DNA of 48,201 nucleotides from Blastocatellia bacterium. Its GTDB lineage: Bacteria > Acidobacteriota > Blastocatellia > Pyrinomonadales > Pyrinomonadaceae. Positions within the stretch are counted from its first letter, which is position 1. Every line of letters begins with the position of its first letter. The notes under the pieces were generated by a model, which had not been told where the DNA came from, made no database searches, and saw nothing but the letters and a program-made list of their open reading frames with translations. Positions 9,156 through 18,916 of this stretch are shown here, piece by piece. The stretch lies in contig JAEUQK010000003.1 in assembly GCA_016789265.1 (NCBI GenBank), positions 1-48,201 on the forward strand. The letters run 5' to 3'. The position numbers were made by a program, and so were the translations under genes.

Positions 9156-12100
9156 TTACTCAACGACCATGTGTTCGCAAACCGATCGATATTGACAAAC
9201 AGTGCAGACGGATCTCGAGGGTGTTGGTTCACAAATACCACTTCTGATCGAATTGATCATTTTGATCGCATCGGCCTCAGCGGCGGCGAGATCATCGGCG
9301 GTGAATTCGTGGAGAAAGTCGTGCTTGAGGTAAGCAATGTATGCTCTTTGTTTCTTCAGTGCCTTTGCGTATGCCCAAAGCTGGAAAACATGCTCTGTAG
9401 GATGAATTTCAGCGTCCGTCTTGTAATCAAGCACAAAATCCTCGCCGACGAGGTCGGCTATGCCCTCAAGAATGAGTCCGTTCATATCAAATCGAAATTT
9501 GACCTCTTTTTGACACTCGATCCCGCGCATTGCTGTATAGGCAGGGTCATCTGTAAATCGTTGTGCGAGCGCGATCGCATCCTTAAGCTGATCGTCGTCG
9601 TTTACATATGATTCGCGGCGGAGGGTTTCAATGTTTGAAACGCCCAATTCCAATGCCAGGTGCGTCAATGTACCTATCGTCCGAGCGGCAGCCGCACCCT
9701 CACCTATGCCTGGGTGTCCGTCAACATATAGATAGGCAAACTGCCTTGGACATTTCGCATAAATGGTCAAGGCCGAAACCGGGATCCTGTTAGATCCGGC
9801 AGTTAGAGGTGACGTATTTATGTGTTCGGGAAGTTCAAATGGTGCCTGTTTACCCGGAGTTGGTACGTTCGCGAGATGCTCAACAAATGGAATTACCTCG
9901 ACGGCGACTCCGGCAGCGTCCAGCCCGGGGCTAAGGATATCAAGGTCAAATCCTTTACCCTTGGAGGCCGTCAGGTACACCTTGTCTTTTGCGCGGGTTA
10001 TTGCAACATAGAGCAGGCGTTTTGCTTCCTCACGATCGCGTGCTTTCTGCTTGGCCTTGATCAATTTGAGTATTGCCGGTTCTGTCGTTTCATAATCCTC
10101 GCCGTCCATTTGAAACGCCACGCCTAACTCACTGTCAACAACTATCGGCTGGCGATCTCCACTGTGGTTCGACGCGAGGTCCGGGATAAACACCACCGGC
10201 CATTCGAGGCCCTTTGCTTTATGAATGGTCATCAAGGAAACAGCGTCGCCCGACTCCAACAACGGCCGCGGGATCTCGATCTCCGATTCATATAGCTCGC
10301 GAATATGGCGATGTGCTGAGAAAACATTGCCCCGGCCGAGCCTAGCGAGCTTTCCTAACAGATCTAACATCCCATTCATGTCGGCGAGACGACGGGACCC
10401 CTGCGGCAAGTTCGCGATCACGGCACCATAACCCGTGAGCCGATCGGCCAAACGCATAACGGATTCAGCAGATCCTACCTTGCCGGCCTCGATCAAGGTT
10501 TTCAAATTACCCACCGGTCGTGAGAATTCTTCTCGGGTCTTAACCATTTCCCACCAGCCTTGTTCTTTACCGAGACTGGTCGAAGCTGAAAAGAGGGTCT
10601 TGTCGCTGTAAGCAAAAAAAGGACTTCGAAGCACGGCAACCAGTGAAATACTATCGCTCGGGTCGGCAAGAAAACCCAGAAGCGAATAAATGTCTTTCGC
10701 TTCACGGGTTTCGAGCAGATTGCCGCCTCCCGCGTTTACCGCCGGGATCGACATTGCCGATAAGACATCCAGATATGTCTGGAGTGGAGCCCAACGGCGC
10801 CCGATTATTGCTATGTCCCCGTAGCGAACCCCGTTTTCGCCGTGCAGAATTTCGATCTGATCTGCAATGTATCTTGCCTCGATGACCTGTCGTTCACGGA
10901 TCGAAGTTCCTTTTGCATCCTCAACTACCGCGCATTGAACAAAAGGAGCCTCATGATTCGAGACTGTCTTATGCGCGTCAAGCGGCTGATGAAGCTCAGC
11001 AAGCACCGGTTCGAAAATGCAGTTCGTTGCCGCGACCAATTCAGAGTGCGCTCTAAAAGTAAGCGCCAATGGAACTTCCATCCCGTCGACTTCCGAAAGT
11101 ATCTGCTGGCGAACCAAGCCGAACACGCGGACATCAGCACCGCGAAATCCGTAGATCGATTGTTTCTCATCGCCTACGATCGTCAGCTTCGCATTTCGAG
11201 TCAACCTTTGAATTATTTCGGCCTGTACCGGATTTGTATCCTGGAATTCATCGACCAGAATTGCTTTCCACCTTTTTTGGTAATGTTCAAGAGCTTCTTC
11301 GTGTCTGAGTACTTTGAGTGCGTATCGCTCCAAGTCATTGAAATCGAGCACTTTTTCGCGGAGCTTAGCCTTTGAGATATGGGAACGAACTTGTGCAAAA
11401 GCCTCAGACAGCGGCGGGATCCGTCGGGCCGCTTCTTCGTCATCGGGCCCAAACTCGAGAGTTGCATGTTCGAACGTTGCTGAAGCGGCAGATTTCAATT
11501 GCTTTAGTGCGTATCCGACGCGCTCTTTGTCACCGGCAGGCCAGTTGGCCGCTTGGCCGAGATGTGCCTTGAGTTGTACGAGTTTGACGAAAGCGTCGGT
11601 GATACCGTGGTTATTCTGAATCGCGTCCATCGCCTCTATTGCAGAGACCCGCGCGTCCTCGAGCTTATCACCGGCTTTTCCCTCGGTAGTCCTGATCACC
11701 GACGCCGCATAATGCCAGGCTTCAGAATTGATCAGCTCATTGATCGCAGCTCGCTTTTCCGCCTCGATCACCGTCTGCCAATGTCCCGAGCCCAGTTCAA
11801 GGGCTTTTTCCGAAGCGATCGGGTCGTTCAACAAAACCCTCAGAACTCGATAGAACCATTCATATCCAAATTCGTCCGCGATCTTGTTGTCCAACAGTGC
11901 TACCGCTTCTTCAAATATTTCAGCTGCCCAAAGCGGTGACTCTGTCTCGTCCAGTACCTTAAAATCCGCCGGAATCTCTGCAAGATCGTAGAAATCCCTG
12001 CAAATGCGCGCCGCAAGCGAATGAATTGTGCTTATCTGAGCTGCTTCGACCTCAGCGACAACAGCTTCATCGGAAACTTTGTCGATCAACGTTTGTCGAA

Positions 12101-12299
12101 TCCTGGATCGAAGCTCGGCGGCCGCTTTTTCAGTAAAGGTCACCGCAACTACCGAAAGCGGTGACAAGTTGTGTTCGCTTACGTGATGAAGGTAACGCTC
12201 GGCAAGCATTCGCGTCTTGCCGGTTCCGGCTCCGGCTACAACGGCTGCAGATCCCGGAGCCGTCGCTGCACGTTTCTGATCATCTGTTAATTCGACCAT
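9156..12299 (-). CDS. addA: AddA-type UvrD-like helicase with C-terminal PD-(D/E)XK nuclease
   Basis: 1047 residues. Superfamily 1A helicase motifs are present: Q-motif LTDDQKRAA, Walker A GAGTGKT (residues 23-29), DEFQDT (motif II), GDEKQSIYGFRGAD (motif III), and VSLMTIHKAKGLEWPVVF and LLYVAITRAKDKVYL (motifs V/VI). The C-terminus is a RecB-like nuclease (GIADLVGEDFVLDYKTD). Together with the AddB-like partner it should unwind and resect double-strand DNA ends for RecA. Cysteines 850, 1032, 1035 and 1041 form a C...CxxCx5C pattern like the Fe-S staple of AddB, unusual for an AddA subunit. The start codon overlaps the stop of the upstream gene (TAATG), so the pair is translationally coupled. 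Confidence 0.88.
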   Translation of the reverse strand: MVELTDDQKRAATAPGSAAVVAGAGTGKTRMLAERYLHHVSEHNLSPLSVVAVTFTEKAAAELRSRIRQTLIDKVSDEAVVAEVEAAQISTIHSLAARICRDFYDLAEIPADFKVLDETESPLWAAEIFEEAVALLDNKIADEFGYEWFYRVLRVLLNDPIASEKALELGSGHWQTVIEAEKRAAINELINSEAWHYAASVIRTTEGKAGDKLEDARVSAIEAMDAIQNNHGITDAFVKLVQLKAHLGQAANWPAGDKERVGYALKQLKSAASATFEHATLEFGPDDEEAARRIPPLSEAFAQVRSHISKAKLREKVLDFNDLERYALKVLRHEEALEHYQKRWKAILVDEFQDTNPVQAEIIQRLTRNAKLTIVGDEKQSIYGFRGADVRVFGLVRQQILSEVDGMEVPLALTFRAHSELVAATNCIFEPVLAELHQPLDAHKTVSNHEAPFVQCAVVEDAKGTSIRERQVIEARYIADQIEILHGENGVRYGDIAIIGRRWAPLQTYLDVLSAMSIPAVNAGGGNLLETREAKDIYSLLGFLADPSDSISLVAVLRSPFFAYSDKTLFSASTSLGKEQGWWEMVKTREEFSRPVGNLKTLIEAGKVGSAESVMRLADRLTGYGAVIANLPQGSRRLADMNGMLDLLGKLARLGRGNVFSAHRHIRELYESEIEIPRPLLESGDAVSLMTIHKAKGLEWPVVFIPDLASNHSGDRQPIVVDSELGVAFQMDGEDYETTEPAILKLIKAKQKARDREEAKRLLYVAITRAKDKVYLTASKGKGFDLDILSPGLDAAGVAVEVIPFVEHLANVPTPGKQAPFELPEHINTSPLTAGSNRIPVSALTIYAKCPRQFAYLYVDGHPGIGEGAAAARTIGTLTHLALELGVSNIETLRRESYVNDDDQLKDAIALAQRFTDDPAYTAMRGIECQKEVKFRFDMNGLILEGIADLVGEDFVLDYKTDAEIHPTEHVFQLWAYAKALKKQRAYIAYLKHDFLHEFTADDLAAAEADAIKMINSIRSGICEPTPSRSVCTVCQYRSVCEHMVVE

Positions 12300-14938
12300 T
12301 AGCGCGACTTCCTCCGTAGCCGTGGACCCTTTCGGCAGACAATATCGAATTCGCAGTACTTACACGCTTGCTCGCCCGCATCCGGGTCAACGGCAAATGA
12401 ACCAGAAGACAGGATCTGTTTAATATCCTCAGCAAATAATTCAAGGCTCTCCAGATCCCCTGGCTTAACCTTTCGAAGCACTTTGCCCTTCGTCAATGAA
12501 TAGTACGCGCTAGTTCCAAGTCTGCCTTCAGGGTAGAGCCTGGCGAGCGCCACGTTCGCGTAAAGCGGCAATTGAACATCAACCGTGAGTTTTCCGGAAC
12601 GGTCCTTTGCACCTTTTGGCACCGATCCGCTGGTTTTGTAGTCGATCGCAATAAGCCCTTCAGTAGTATCATCGACCCGGTCAATGTACCCGACCAGTGG
12701 AAAGCCGTGCCAGTCTCCTTCGAATCTTTGTTCGACCCCTACGACTCGAGCCCCGTCGCTTATGAAGTCAGCCGCCCTTACCGCCTTTCTCAGATCACGA
12801 ATCTGCTCGACCCTCTCGGTTTCCCAATTCGGCAGAACAGGTAGTCCTACCTCCCCATCCTTTTCGGCAAGGGCAAAAGCATCTTCAAGATTCTCCAATG
12901 TCGCTGCACGAATGTCTGCGGCGTCTTTTGCCTTCAAGACGGCGATCTCGAGCGTTTTGTGATAAAGAAGCCCGCGCGTGGTCGCATCAAGTCCGATCTC
13001 CATTTCCTCCATCGGTTCCAAACGCAGCAGCCTTTGAGCAAACCAGCGAAACGAGCATTGCCCGATCGTTGTGAGCTGCGACACGCTCCATGTCCGTGCG
13101 GCAGGATCGTACGGTATTCGGATCACACCGTCATATTCGTCAAACGGCTCGGAACTTTCTCGGCGCTCTTCGATCATGAATTGATCGCGGGCGTAACCAA
13201 TGACCTCGTCAACAATTTCTGCATCGTGTCTTAGCAAAACTCTTCGTTGTTCTTCGAGGCTTGAAACATAGCTCTGCTTTTCGAGATCCGGAACTGTCTC
13301 GATTCCTAACCGGGTAAAGAATGAACTTGGAAAGCTCTCACCGTTTTCCACTATTTTCGGATAGGAAAACGACAACCGGCGGCGTGCGGCTAGTAAGGTA
13401 AAATAGAAAGAGAGCGCCTCCCAGCGGGCCACCTCAGCGGCCCCGGCAAAAAAGATGCCGTTTTGGGCGAGAGCTTTACGTTCAAAGAAATCGACCACAG
13501 GATCTTCACTGACCGGCCGGGGAAACAAGCCTTCAGCCATCCCGAGTACATACACGGTCTCATAGCTCGAGCCCACCATTTTTTCAGGTTCGACAACCCT
13601 GACTCCCGCTTTGGCGGTATGAAGCGGGGTCGACTCGTCCGTCAAGATCTCAGAGACAGACTCCGCAAACCGTCCGAATGGGATCGGCCGTTCGCTTTCC
13701 AATGCCTCGACCGAACTTAGCGCGTCGGAGAACGAATTGTGTGCGGTCAACTCTTCGGCTCGCGTTGCCGTCTTCCCGCGGACTCCGAACTTCTTTAGGA
13801 CCGAATGAAGTGATCCCGACCATTTGGAAAATGACCACAACTCAGGCCAATCCAGTTCGTTCAACTCGGCGAAGAGATCGCCCCAATTTTCCCTTCCGGA
13901 CGGATGGGATCGACGCGCTTGGGCCAAATTGTTTCCTGAAATAGCAGGGCCATACGGATGCGTGACGAGCCTGAGAGTAGATTCAAACGGAAAATCGTTC
14001 CCGATCGCGTCGATCCAAAGACGGATAAATCCTCCAAACGCCGTAGATCCGATGGGAACAGAATGATCGGTGCGAAAGGGAATGCCATATTCTTCACCTA
14101 TAGCGGCAATGACCGGAACATATCGATCCTGATCGCGGACCACAACGGCTATTTCATCCATCGAATGTCCTTCAAGTACGATTTGTTTGATCTCAGCAAG
14201 TACACCTCGAACCTCTTCTTCCACATTTCCATAAGCAAAGGCCGCAACGCTTGGCAGATCGGCATCGGCGTTGACAAATCGCTCTGCCAAACTTTCGCCG
14301 GTACGCTCAGCCGGGCGGCCCTCGCCGACACGTATCCAACCCTTGTTTTCGAGAACTGTAGCTAGACTTCGGTTAATTTCGAATATGGCGTCCTCACCGC
14401 ATGGAATTGAAAATGTGCTACCTTCACCAGCGATCGCGTCGATAAACTCGACCTCTTCTTTACGGGCGCGATGGTATCCGTAGATGAGCAGTTTCAGCGG
14501 TTTGGGTTCGCACTGTGCTGCCGTCAACAGCAGTTCATTTGGGTCTATTAAATTTTCGGTTCTTAACTTATCGCGATAGGCATTAACGATCTCACCCAAC
14601 TGTTTTGTTCGTAACGACCCGTGTTTGATCAGGAGATCCGCATCGATGCCGGTGCGCAGCACGATCTGTAGGGGCGCGAGTATACGTCTTGCCAGCGACG
14701 CGGCGTCGAATCCAGAAAGTCGAGCGCGAATGACGGACTTTAACGTATGACGGGCAACGGCAGGTGATGCTATCGATAACCCTCTTGTCGTAATTGTCCT
14801 TCTGGCAAGTTCTTTAAGGTTTGTGGATGGCCACCCGCGTTTTGCTGCTTCTGATGAACTTAGCGAGACAAGAAGCGTATCCTCCCCGATCATCTCGGGG
14901 AACACGGGCCGCGGATGTGTGAGAATCGTGCGCGCCAT
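12299..14938 (-). CDS. addB: AddB-type subunit: inactivated helicase with PD-(D/E)XK nuclease and Fe-S Cys staple
   Basis: 879 residues, shorter than Bacillus AddB (over 1100). The N-terminal region resembles a UvrD-like fold, but no Walker A motif is visible, so the motor is probably inactive. The C-terminal nuclease has GYIDRVDDTTEGLIAIDYKT (Asp and D-Y-K metal and catalytic residues). It is bracketed by cysteines 628, 859, 862 and 868 in the C...CxxCx5C spacing known for the AddB iron-sulfur cluster. It precedes addA in the same transcript with a TAATG overlap. The expected role is the second nuclease and Chi-recognition subunit of the end-resection complex; Chi recognition cannot be inferred here. 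The name AddB is by architecture; an AdnA-like subunit is an alternative. Confidence 0.8.
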   Translation of the reverse strand: MARTILTHPRPVFPEMIGEDTLLVSLSSSEAAKRGWPSTNLKELARRTITTRGLSIASPAVARHTLKSVIRARLSGFDAASLARRILAPLQIVLRTGIDADLLIKHGSLRTKQLGEIVNAYRDKLRTENLIDPNELLLTAAQCEPKPLKLLIYGYHRARKEEVEFIDAIAGEGSTFSIPCGEDAIFEINRSLATVLENKGWIRVGEGRPAERTGESLAERFVNADADLPSVAAFAYGNVEEEVRGVLAEIKQIVLEGHSMDEIAVVVRDQDRYVPVIAAIGEEYGIPFRTDHSVPIGSTAFGGFIRLWIDAIGNDFPFESTLRLVTHPYGPAISGNNLAQARRSHPSGRENWGDLFAELNELDWPELWSFSKWSGSLHSVLKKFGVRGKTATRAEELTAHNSFSDALSSVEALESERPIPFGRFAESVSEILTDESTPLHTAKAGVRVVEPEKMVGSSYETVYVLGMAEGLFPRPVSEDPVVDFFERKALAQNGIFFAGAAEVARWEALSFYFTLLAARRRLSFSYPKIVENGESFPSSFFTRLGIETVPDLEKQSYVSSLEEQRRVLLRHDAEIVDEVIGYARDQFMIEERRESSEPFDEYDGVIRIPYDPAARTWSVSQLTTIGQCSFRWFAQRLLRLEPMEEMEIGLDATTRGLLYHKTLEIAVLKAKDAADIRAATLENLEDAFALAEKDGEVGLPVLPNWETERVEQIRDLRKAVRAADFISDGARVVGVEQRFEGDWHGFPLVGYIDRVDDTTEGLIAIDYKTSGSVPKGAKDRSGKLTVDVQLPLYANVALARLYPEGRLGTSAYYSLTKGKVLRKVKPGDLESLELFAEDIKQILSSGSFAVDPDAGEQACKYCEFDIVCRKGPRLRRKSR

Positions 14939-15081
14939 AATAGGGGAAATTAAGGACCTTACGGTAACTGCTTCTCTATTTTTGTTCGGTCACAATTTCA
15001 ACACTCAAAGATATACCAACAACACCGAGAAAATACATTTCACCGAACCGACCAACTTTCGTGGCCGAACTTTCACTCCAC

Positions 15082-16446
15082 TTACTTTCCGATGCAAAAG
15101 GTCGCGAAAATGCGTGTCAGCATGTCTTCGGTGGTCGTTTCACCTGTGATCTGGCCAAGATATCTGAGCGCGTTATGCAAGCCGATAAGAATTATCTCTT
15201 CGCTCGTTTTGTGATCCAAAAGGTCGATCGAATTGTCTATCTCGCTCGCGGCTCGCACGAGCAGGTCATGATGGCGCGCGTCGGTGACCAGAAAACCGCC
15301 CGTCGAAACGTCCTCGGTCGAAAACGGCTCAACGATAGCTTTCTTAAGATCATCAAGCCCTTCGCCCGTCTTTGCCGAGACGTGAACGAAGTTTGGACTT
15401 CGATCGTCGATCTCGGATTCGAGTACAGCCGTTTCGTGCTGTAGATCGATCTTGTTGACTACAACGATGTGAGGCTGTTCCTGAACGCTTGCGATGATCT
15501 CCCGATCTTCATCAGTCAGGTCTTCGGAGGCATCGACCATTACAAGCACAAGATCGGCGTCCGCCATGGTTCGGCGTGAACGCTCGACACCGATGATCTC
15601 GACCGTGTCATCGGTTTCGCGCAGTCCCGCGGTATCGATGAGCGAAATAGGAATTTCATCGATCGTGAACCGCTCATGGAGCTGATCTCGGGTCGTTCCC
15701 GCGATATCGGTTACGATCGCTCGTTCACTTCCGAGCATTGCGTTGAACAAGCTTGATTTTCCGACATTCGGCCTTCCGACAAGAGCAACTCGCAACCCAT
15801 CGCGGATGAGCTTTCCGGCCTTGAATGTATCTGCTATCTCGCCGACCTGGGTCGAAAGGTGTGAAAGCCGGTTCTTTATCGTTGCGGCCTGAGTCTCCGG
15901 CAGATCGTCCTCGACAAACTCAAGCGCCGACTCCAATATAACTATGACGTTGAGCAATTCGCTCTTGATCGGCTGAAGTTCGTGTGAAAACTCGCCGCTC
16001 AACTGCCTTACGGCCTGCCGCGCAGAAGCGATGGTCTGAGCGTCAATAAGATCTCTTATGGCTTCGGCCTCCGCAAGATCCAACCGACCGTTAGCGAGAG
16101 CCCGCAATGTAAACTCGCCGGATTCGGCCAAGCGGGCATTTTCAGCCAAACACAGATCGATCACCTGCCTTAACAGTACCGGCGATCCGTGACAGCTGAT
16201 TTCAACGACGTTTTCACCGGTAAATGAATGCGGTGCTTTGAAATAGGTGACGATCGCCTCGTCTATTACTTCGCTGGATGTTGGATCTAAGAGTTTTACA
16301 AGATACGCGTGTCGAGGCCGAAATTCTGATGCAGCATCTCTAGTCAAGGAACGTGTGATCGAAAGCGCGTCACCCCCGCTCAGCCGTATCACACCAATAC
16401 CGCTGCGGCCTGTGGGAGTTGCAAGTGCGACGATCGTATCTTTCAT
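15082..16446 (-). CDS. mnmE: tRNA modification GTPase MnmE (TrmE)
   Basis: 454 residues from the ATG at 16446 (MKDTIVALATPTGRSGIGVI, the family's usual start). The frame extends 21 codons upstream but only through a repeat element. Order: N-terminal tetrahydrofolate-binding domain, helical domain, inserted G domain with GRPNVGKSSLFNAML (P-loop), AGTTRD, DTAGLRETDD and NKIDL, and the obligatory C-terminal CIGK. With MnmG (not in the window) it forms cmnm5U/nm5U at the wobble position of certain tRNAs. It is the last gene of the conserved rpmH-rnpA-yidD-yidC-khpB-mnmE cluster, 79 bases after khpB. All catalytic motifs look intact. Confidence 0.96.
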   Translation of the reverse strand: MKDTIVALATPTGRSGIGVIRLSGGDALSITRSLTRDAASEFRPRHAYLVKLLDPTSSEVIDEAIVTYFKAPHSFTGENVVEISCHGSPVLLRQVIDLCLAENARLAESGEFTLRALANGRLDLAEAEAIRDLIDAQTIASARQAVRQLSGEFSHELQPIKSELLNVIVILESALEFVEDDLPETQAATIKNRLSHLSTQVGEIADTFKAGKLIRDGLRVALVGRPNVGKSSLFNAMLGSERAIVTDIAGTTRDQLHERFTIDEIPISLIDTAGLRETDDTVEIIGVERSRRTMADADLVLVMVDASEDLTDEDREIIASVQEQPHIVVVNKIDLQHETAVLESEIDDRSPNFVHVSAKTGEGLDDLKKAIVEPFSTEDVSTGGFLVTDARHHDLLVRAASEIDNSIDLLDHKTSEEIILIGLHNALRYLGQITGETTTEDMLTRIFATFCIGK

Positions 16447-16464
16447 TTGATCAAAAACACGATA

Positions 16465-16506
16465 GACAGGATAAACCGGATTTTCATCCATCCTGCTCAT
16501 CCTGTC
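16465..16506 (-). repeat. 42-base inverted-repeat element just upstream of mnmE
   Basis: The ends are perfect 8-base inverted repeats, GACAGGAT (16465-16472) and ATCCTGTC (16499-16506). The interior has further near-repeats of ATCCTG. It lies between khpB and mnmE and matches, from memory, a short interspersed sequence type built on CAGGAT/ATCCTG that recurs between genes in several unrelated phyla. It is non-coding here. Confidence 0.5.
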
Positions 16507-16525
16507 CATTTTGTTTGACTAGACT

Positions 16526-16975
16526 TTATTTTAGCCGAACCTGCAATCTTCGCTCGCGGCCCACTCCCACCGATTCAGTGTGCAGGTCTTCTTCCTTCTG
16601 CAGCGTCATGTGAATAATCCGGCGCTCGGTCGAATTCAATACACCGAAAGTGAAAGCCCGCCCGCCTTTGCGAACTTGATCTGCGGCAAATCGTGCCATT
16701 GCATGCAATTCCTGCCTTCGTGTCTGGCGATACCCGTCGGCGTCAACGACAAAGCGATGTTCGCGGTCGAGCTCGCGGCCATAGATCTGAAAAAGCAAAA
16801 CCTCGAATGCATCAAGCATCTCGCCGTTTTCGGCACGAGCAATGTGAGCGTCTTCTCCATGAAGATCAAGGTGACAGCCCTCGTCTGTCCAATTGGATTC
16901 GACGGTCATGTTGAATCGCATGTCCGAGATCAGGCCGGACAGAAACTCTCTCGCGTTCTCACAAGTTTCGTTCAT
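16526..16975 (-). CDS. khpB: KhpB/Jag family RNA-binding protein (KH + R3H domains)
   Basis: 149 residues. The first ~75 residues look like the KH domain of Jag/SpoIIIJ-associated proteins (LDLHGEDAHIARAENGEMLDAFEVLLFQIY). The second half is an R3H domain ending ERRIIHMTLQKEEDLHTESV then GRERRLQVRL. The extra N-terminal Jag domain of Bacillus is absent, as in many short forms. It binds RNA and in other bacteria works with KhpA in post-transcriptional control affecting cell division and envelope. It lies 8 bases after yidC in the same transcript, the usual place for this gene, so the assignment is firm. Confidence 0.9.
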   Translation of the reverse strand: MNETCENAREFLSGLISDMRFNMTVESNWTDEGCHLDLHGEDAHIARAENGEMLDAFEVLLFQIYGRELDREHRFVVDADGYRQTRRQELHAMARFAADQVRKGGRAFTFGVLNSTERRIIHMTLQKEEDLHTESVGVGRERRLQVRLK

Positions 16976-16983
16976 ATTTCTAC

Positions 16984-18912
16984 CTATGACGCACCCAGTT
17001 TTGGCTTTACCTTCTTAGCGTTTGCCGGCACGTTGTCGACAACGGTCGTCGTCGGCTCATTCGATTTGTTCAGTCGATTAATGAGCATCTGCTGGCCAAA
17101 GCTGACGACGTTTCCGAATAGCCAATAGATCAGCAATCCGGCCGGTGCGGTCCACATCACCCACAGCATCATCACAGGCATCAGATAGGTCATCATCTTT
17201 TGCTGCATTTGCTGCTCAGGCGAAACGGCCGGCGCGGTCGGCGTGAACTTCATCGCGAGCACCATCGAACCTGCAAATGCAAATTCAAGGATATGAAACG
17301 GATCGGCCGCCGATAGATCGGGAAGCCACATGAACGTTGCTTGCCGTGCGTCGAGTGCGATGGTTATCGCCGTGTAAAACGCGATCAGCAAAGGGAACTG
17401 CAGCAGCATCGGCAGACAGCCGCCAATTGGCAAAGCGTCCTTTGTCAGCTTGAGCTGTTCCATTTGAAGGGCCCGCATCCGCGGGTCATCCACCGGAACG
17501 CCTTTCTTCTGCATGTCCTTTATTCGGTCTTGTATGTCCTTCATTTTCGGAGCGTTGCCTGACGCTTTTTTGAAGGATTTCGACTGCGACCACCTTAGCG
17601 GAAACAGCAGCGAATAAAATAGGAACGTGAAGATAATGATCGCGACACCATAGTTTTGCGTGATCCCGTTAAAGAAATGCAGAGCGTAAAGGATCGGGAT
17701 CGAAAGCGGTTTCGTCAGCCAACGCAGCCACCAATAGTTGCTGAAATTGATCAAATTTACGATCGAGACCGATCGGCCGTCAGCACCCTTTAGTGATGTG
17801 CTCAATTCATCAAGCAGAAAATAATCTTTCGGGCCCGTGAATAGTTTTGTTACAGAGCCATCGGCCGGTATCGGCATGAATGCCGTGACGAGATGCCGCG
17901 TCTCATGCGTCTCAGGACTTCGAATTATCCACTGAAATATCGTCCGGTAATACGGCTCGATCTGTACATCGTACTTTGAAGCCTGGTACTCGACCGTCTG
18001 GACCGCCGCTGCAGGAACTGCGACCATTCCAAAATAAGAGTCACTCATGCCGACCCAGTCGATGGGACCGTTGTCGCTCAGTGTCGACCGATTGTTCGCA
18101 TCATAAGTGAATGAATATCCGCCTTGGTGACGCTTGATGTCGCCATTGACTGCAACCACCGCTTCCGACTCTGAGTGATAGATGCTGTGATGATTAATTG
18201 CCTGGTCGCCGATGCTGGCGCCGATAGCGAGCTTGGTATTTGGAAAGGCCTGGCCGTTTTGCTTCAATTCGACAGCGAGATCGGCAATGTAACTATCGGC
18301 ACGGAATACAAAGGACTTTTTGACCTCGACGCCATTATCTCCAACGAGTGAAAATTCGATCGCCTTTTCCTGACCGTCGCCGAGCGTGATCGTTTGTTCC
18401 GGAACCGAAACCTGATAGTTTCGTTCGTTTGCGAGGGTCGTTATGTTCTGATCGCCCGTTACAAGTCGAAAGGGCAGTTCACGCGGATTCTGCTCGAGCG
18501 CCTTCTGAGAGATCAACTGAAGCGGCTTTTGGTTAGAACCATTAGAACCATCGGCATAGACCGGGTACTCGCTCTTAGAAGACTTATTCTTGAGAATGAT
18601 CCAACTTGTAGCAACCGCGCCCTTTGAATCAAGCGTAACTTCATAAAGCGGCGACTTGATGGTGACCGTGCGATTCGGCGTAGTGTCAGGCGTCGCGGCC
18701 GCAGATTGTTGCGATTGTTGAGTTGGCTCCGGAGATGCAGCAGGCGTTGCCGCCACTTGTGCCGTATTGGTATTTGCGGCGGCGGTTTCGGTATTCGAAT
18801 TGTTGGACGGCTTGGTCGGAGCGTAGAAATACGACCATCCGAAAAGCACGACCATTGAAAGGACAGCCGCGATCAAAAATCTAAATTGACCCTGATTATT
18901 TTGTTGTTCCAC
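16984..18912 (-). CDS. yidC: Membrane protein insertase YidC
   Basis: 642 residues. An N-terminal membrane helix (about residues 11-29, FLIAAVLSMVVLFGWSYFY) is followed by a linker rich in Asn, Thr, Ala and Gln, then a large periplasmic domain (about 80-380). The conserved five-helix insertase core comes next, with ALPIGGCLPMLLQFPLLIAF and the final MWTAPAGLLIYWLFGNVVSF. The Lys-rich C-terminal tail is typical and may touch ribosomes. It inserts membrane proteins alone or with SecYEG. It follows yidD after 4 bases and precedes khpB, the standard order. Nothing is missing. Confidence 0.97.
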   Translation of the reverse strand: MEQQNNQGQFRFLIAAVLSMVVLFGWSYFYAPTKPSNNSNTETAAANTNTAQVAATPAASPEPTQQSQQSAAATPDTTPNRTVTIKSPLYEVTLDSKGAVATSWIILKNKSSKSEYPVYADGSNGSNQKPLQLISQKALEQNPRELPFRLVTGDQNITTLANERNYQVSVPEQTITLGDGQEKAIEFSLVGDNGVEVKKSFVFRADSYIADLAVELKQNGQAFPNTKLAIGASIGDQAINHHSIYHSESEAVVAVNGDIKRHQGGYSFTYDANNRSTLSDNGPIDWVGMSDSYFGMVAVPAAAVQTVEYQASKYDVQIEPYYRTIFQWIIRSPETHETRHLVTAFMPIPADGSVTKLFTGPKDYFLLDELSTSLKGADGRSVSIVNLINFSNYWWLRWLTKPLSIPILYALHFFNGITQNYGVAIIIFTFLFYSLLFPLRWSQSKSFKKASGNAPKMKDIQDRIKDMQKKGVPVDDPRMRALQMEQLKLTKDALPIGGCLPMLLQFPLLIAFYTAITIALDARQATFMWLPDLSAADPFHILEFAFAGSMVLAMKFTPTAPAVSPEQQMQQKMMTYLMPVMMLWVMWTAPAGLLIYWLFGNVVSFGQQMLINRLNKSNEPTTTVVDNVPANAKKVKPKLGAS

Positions 18913-18916
18913 TAAT

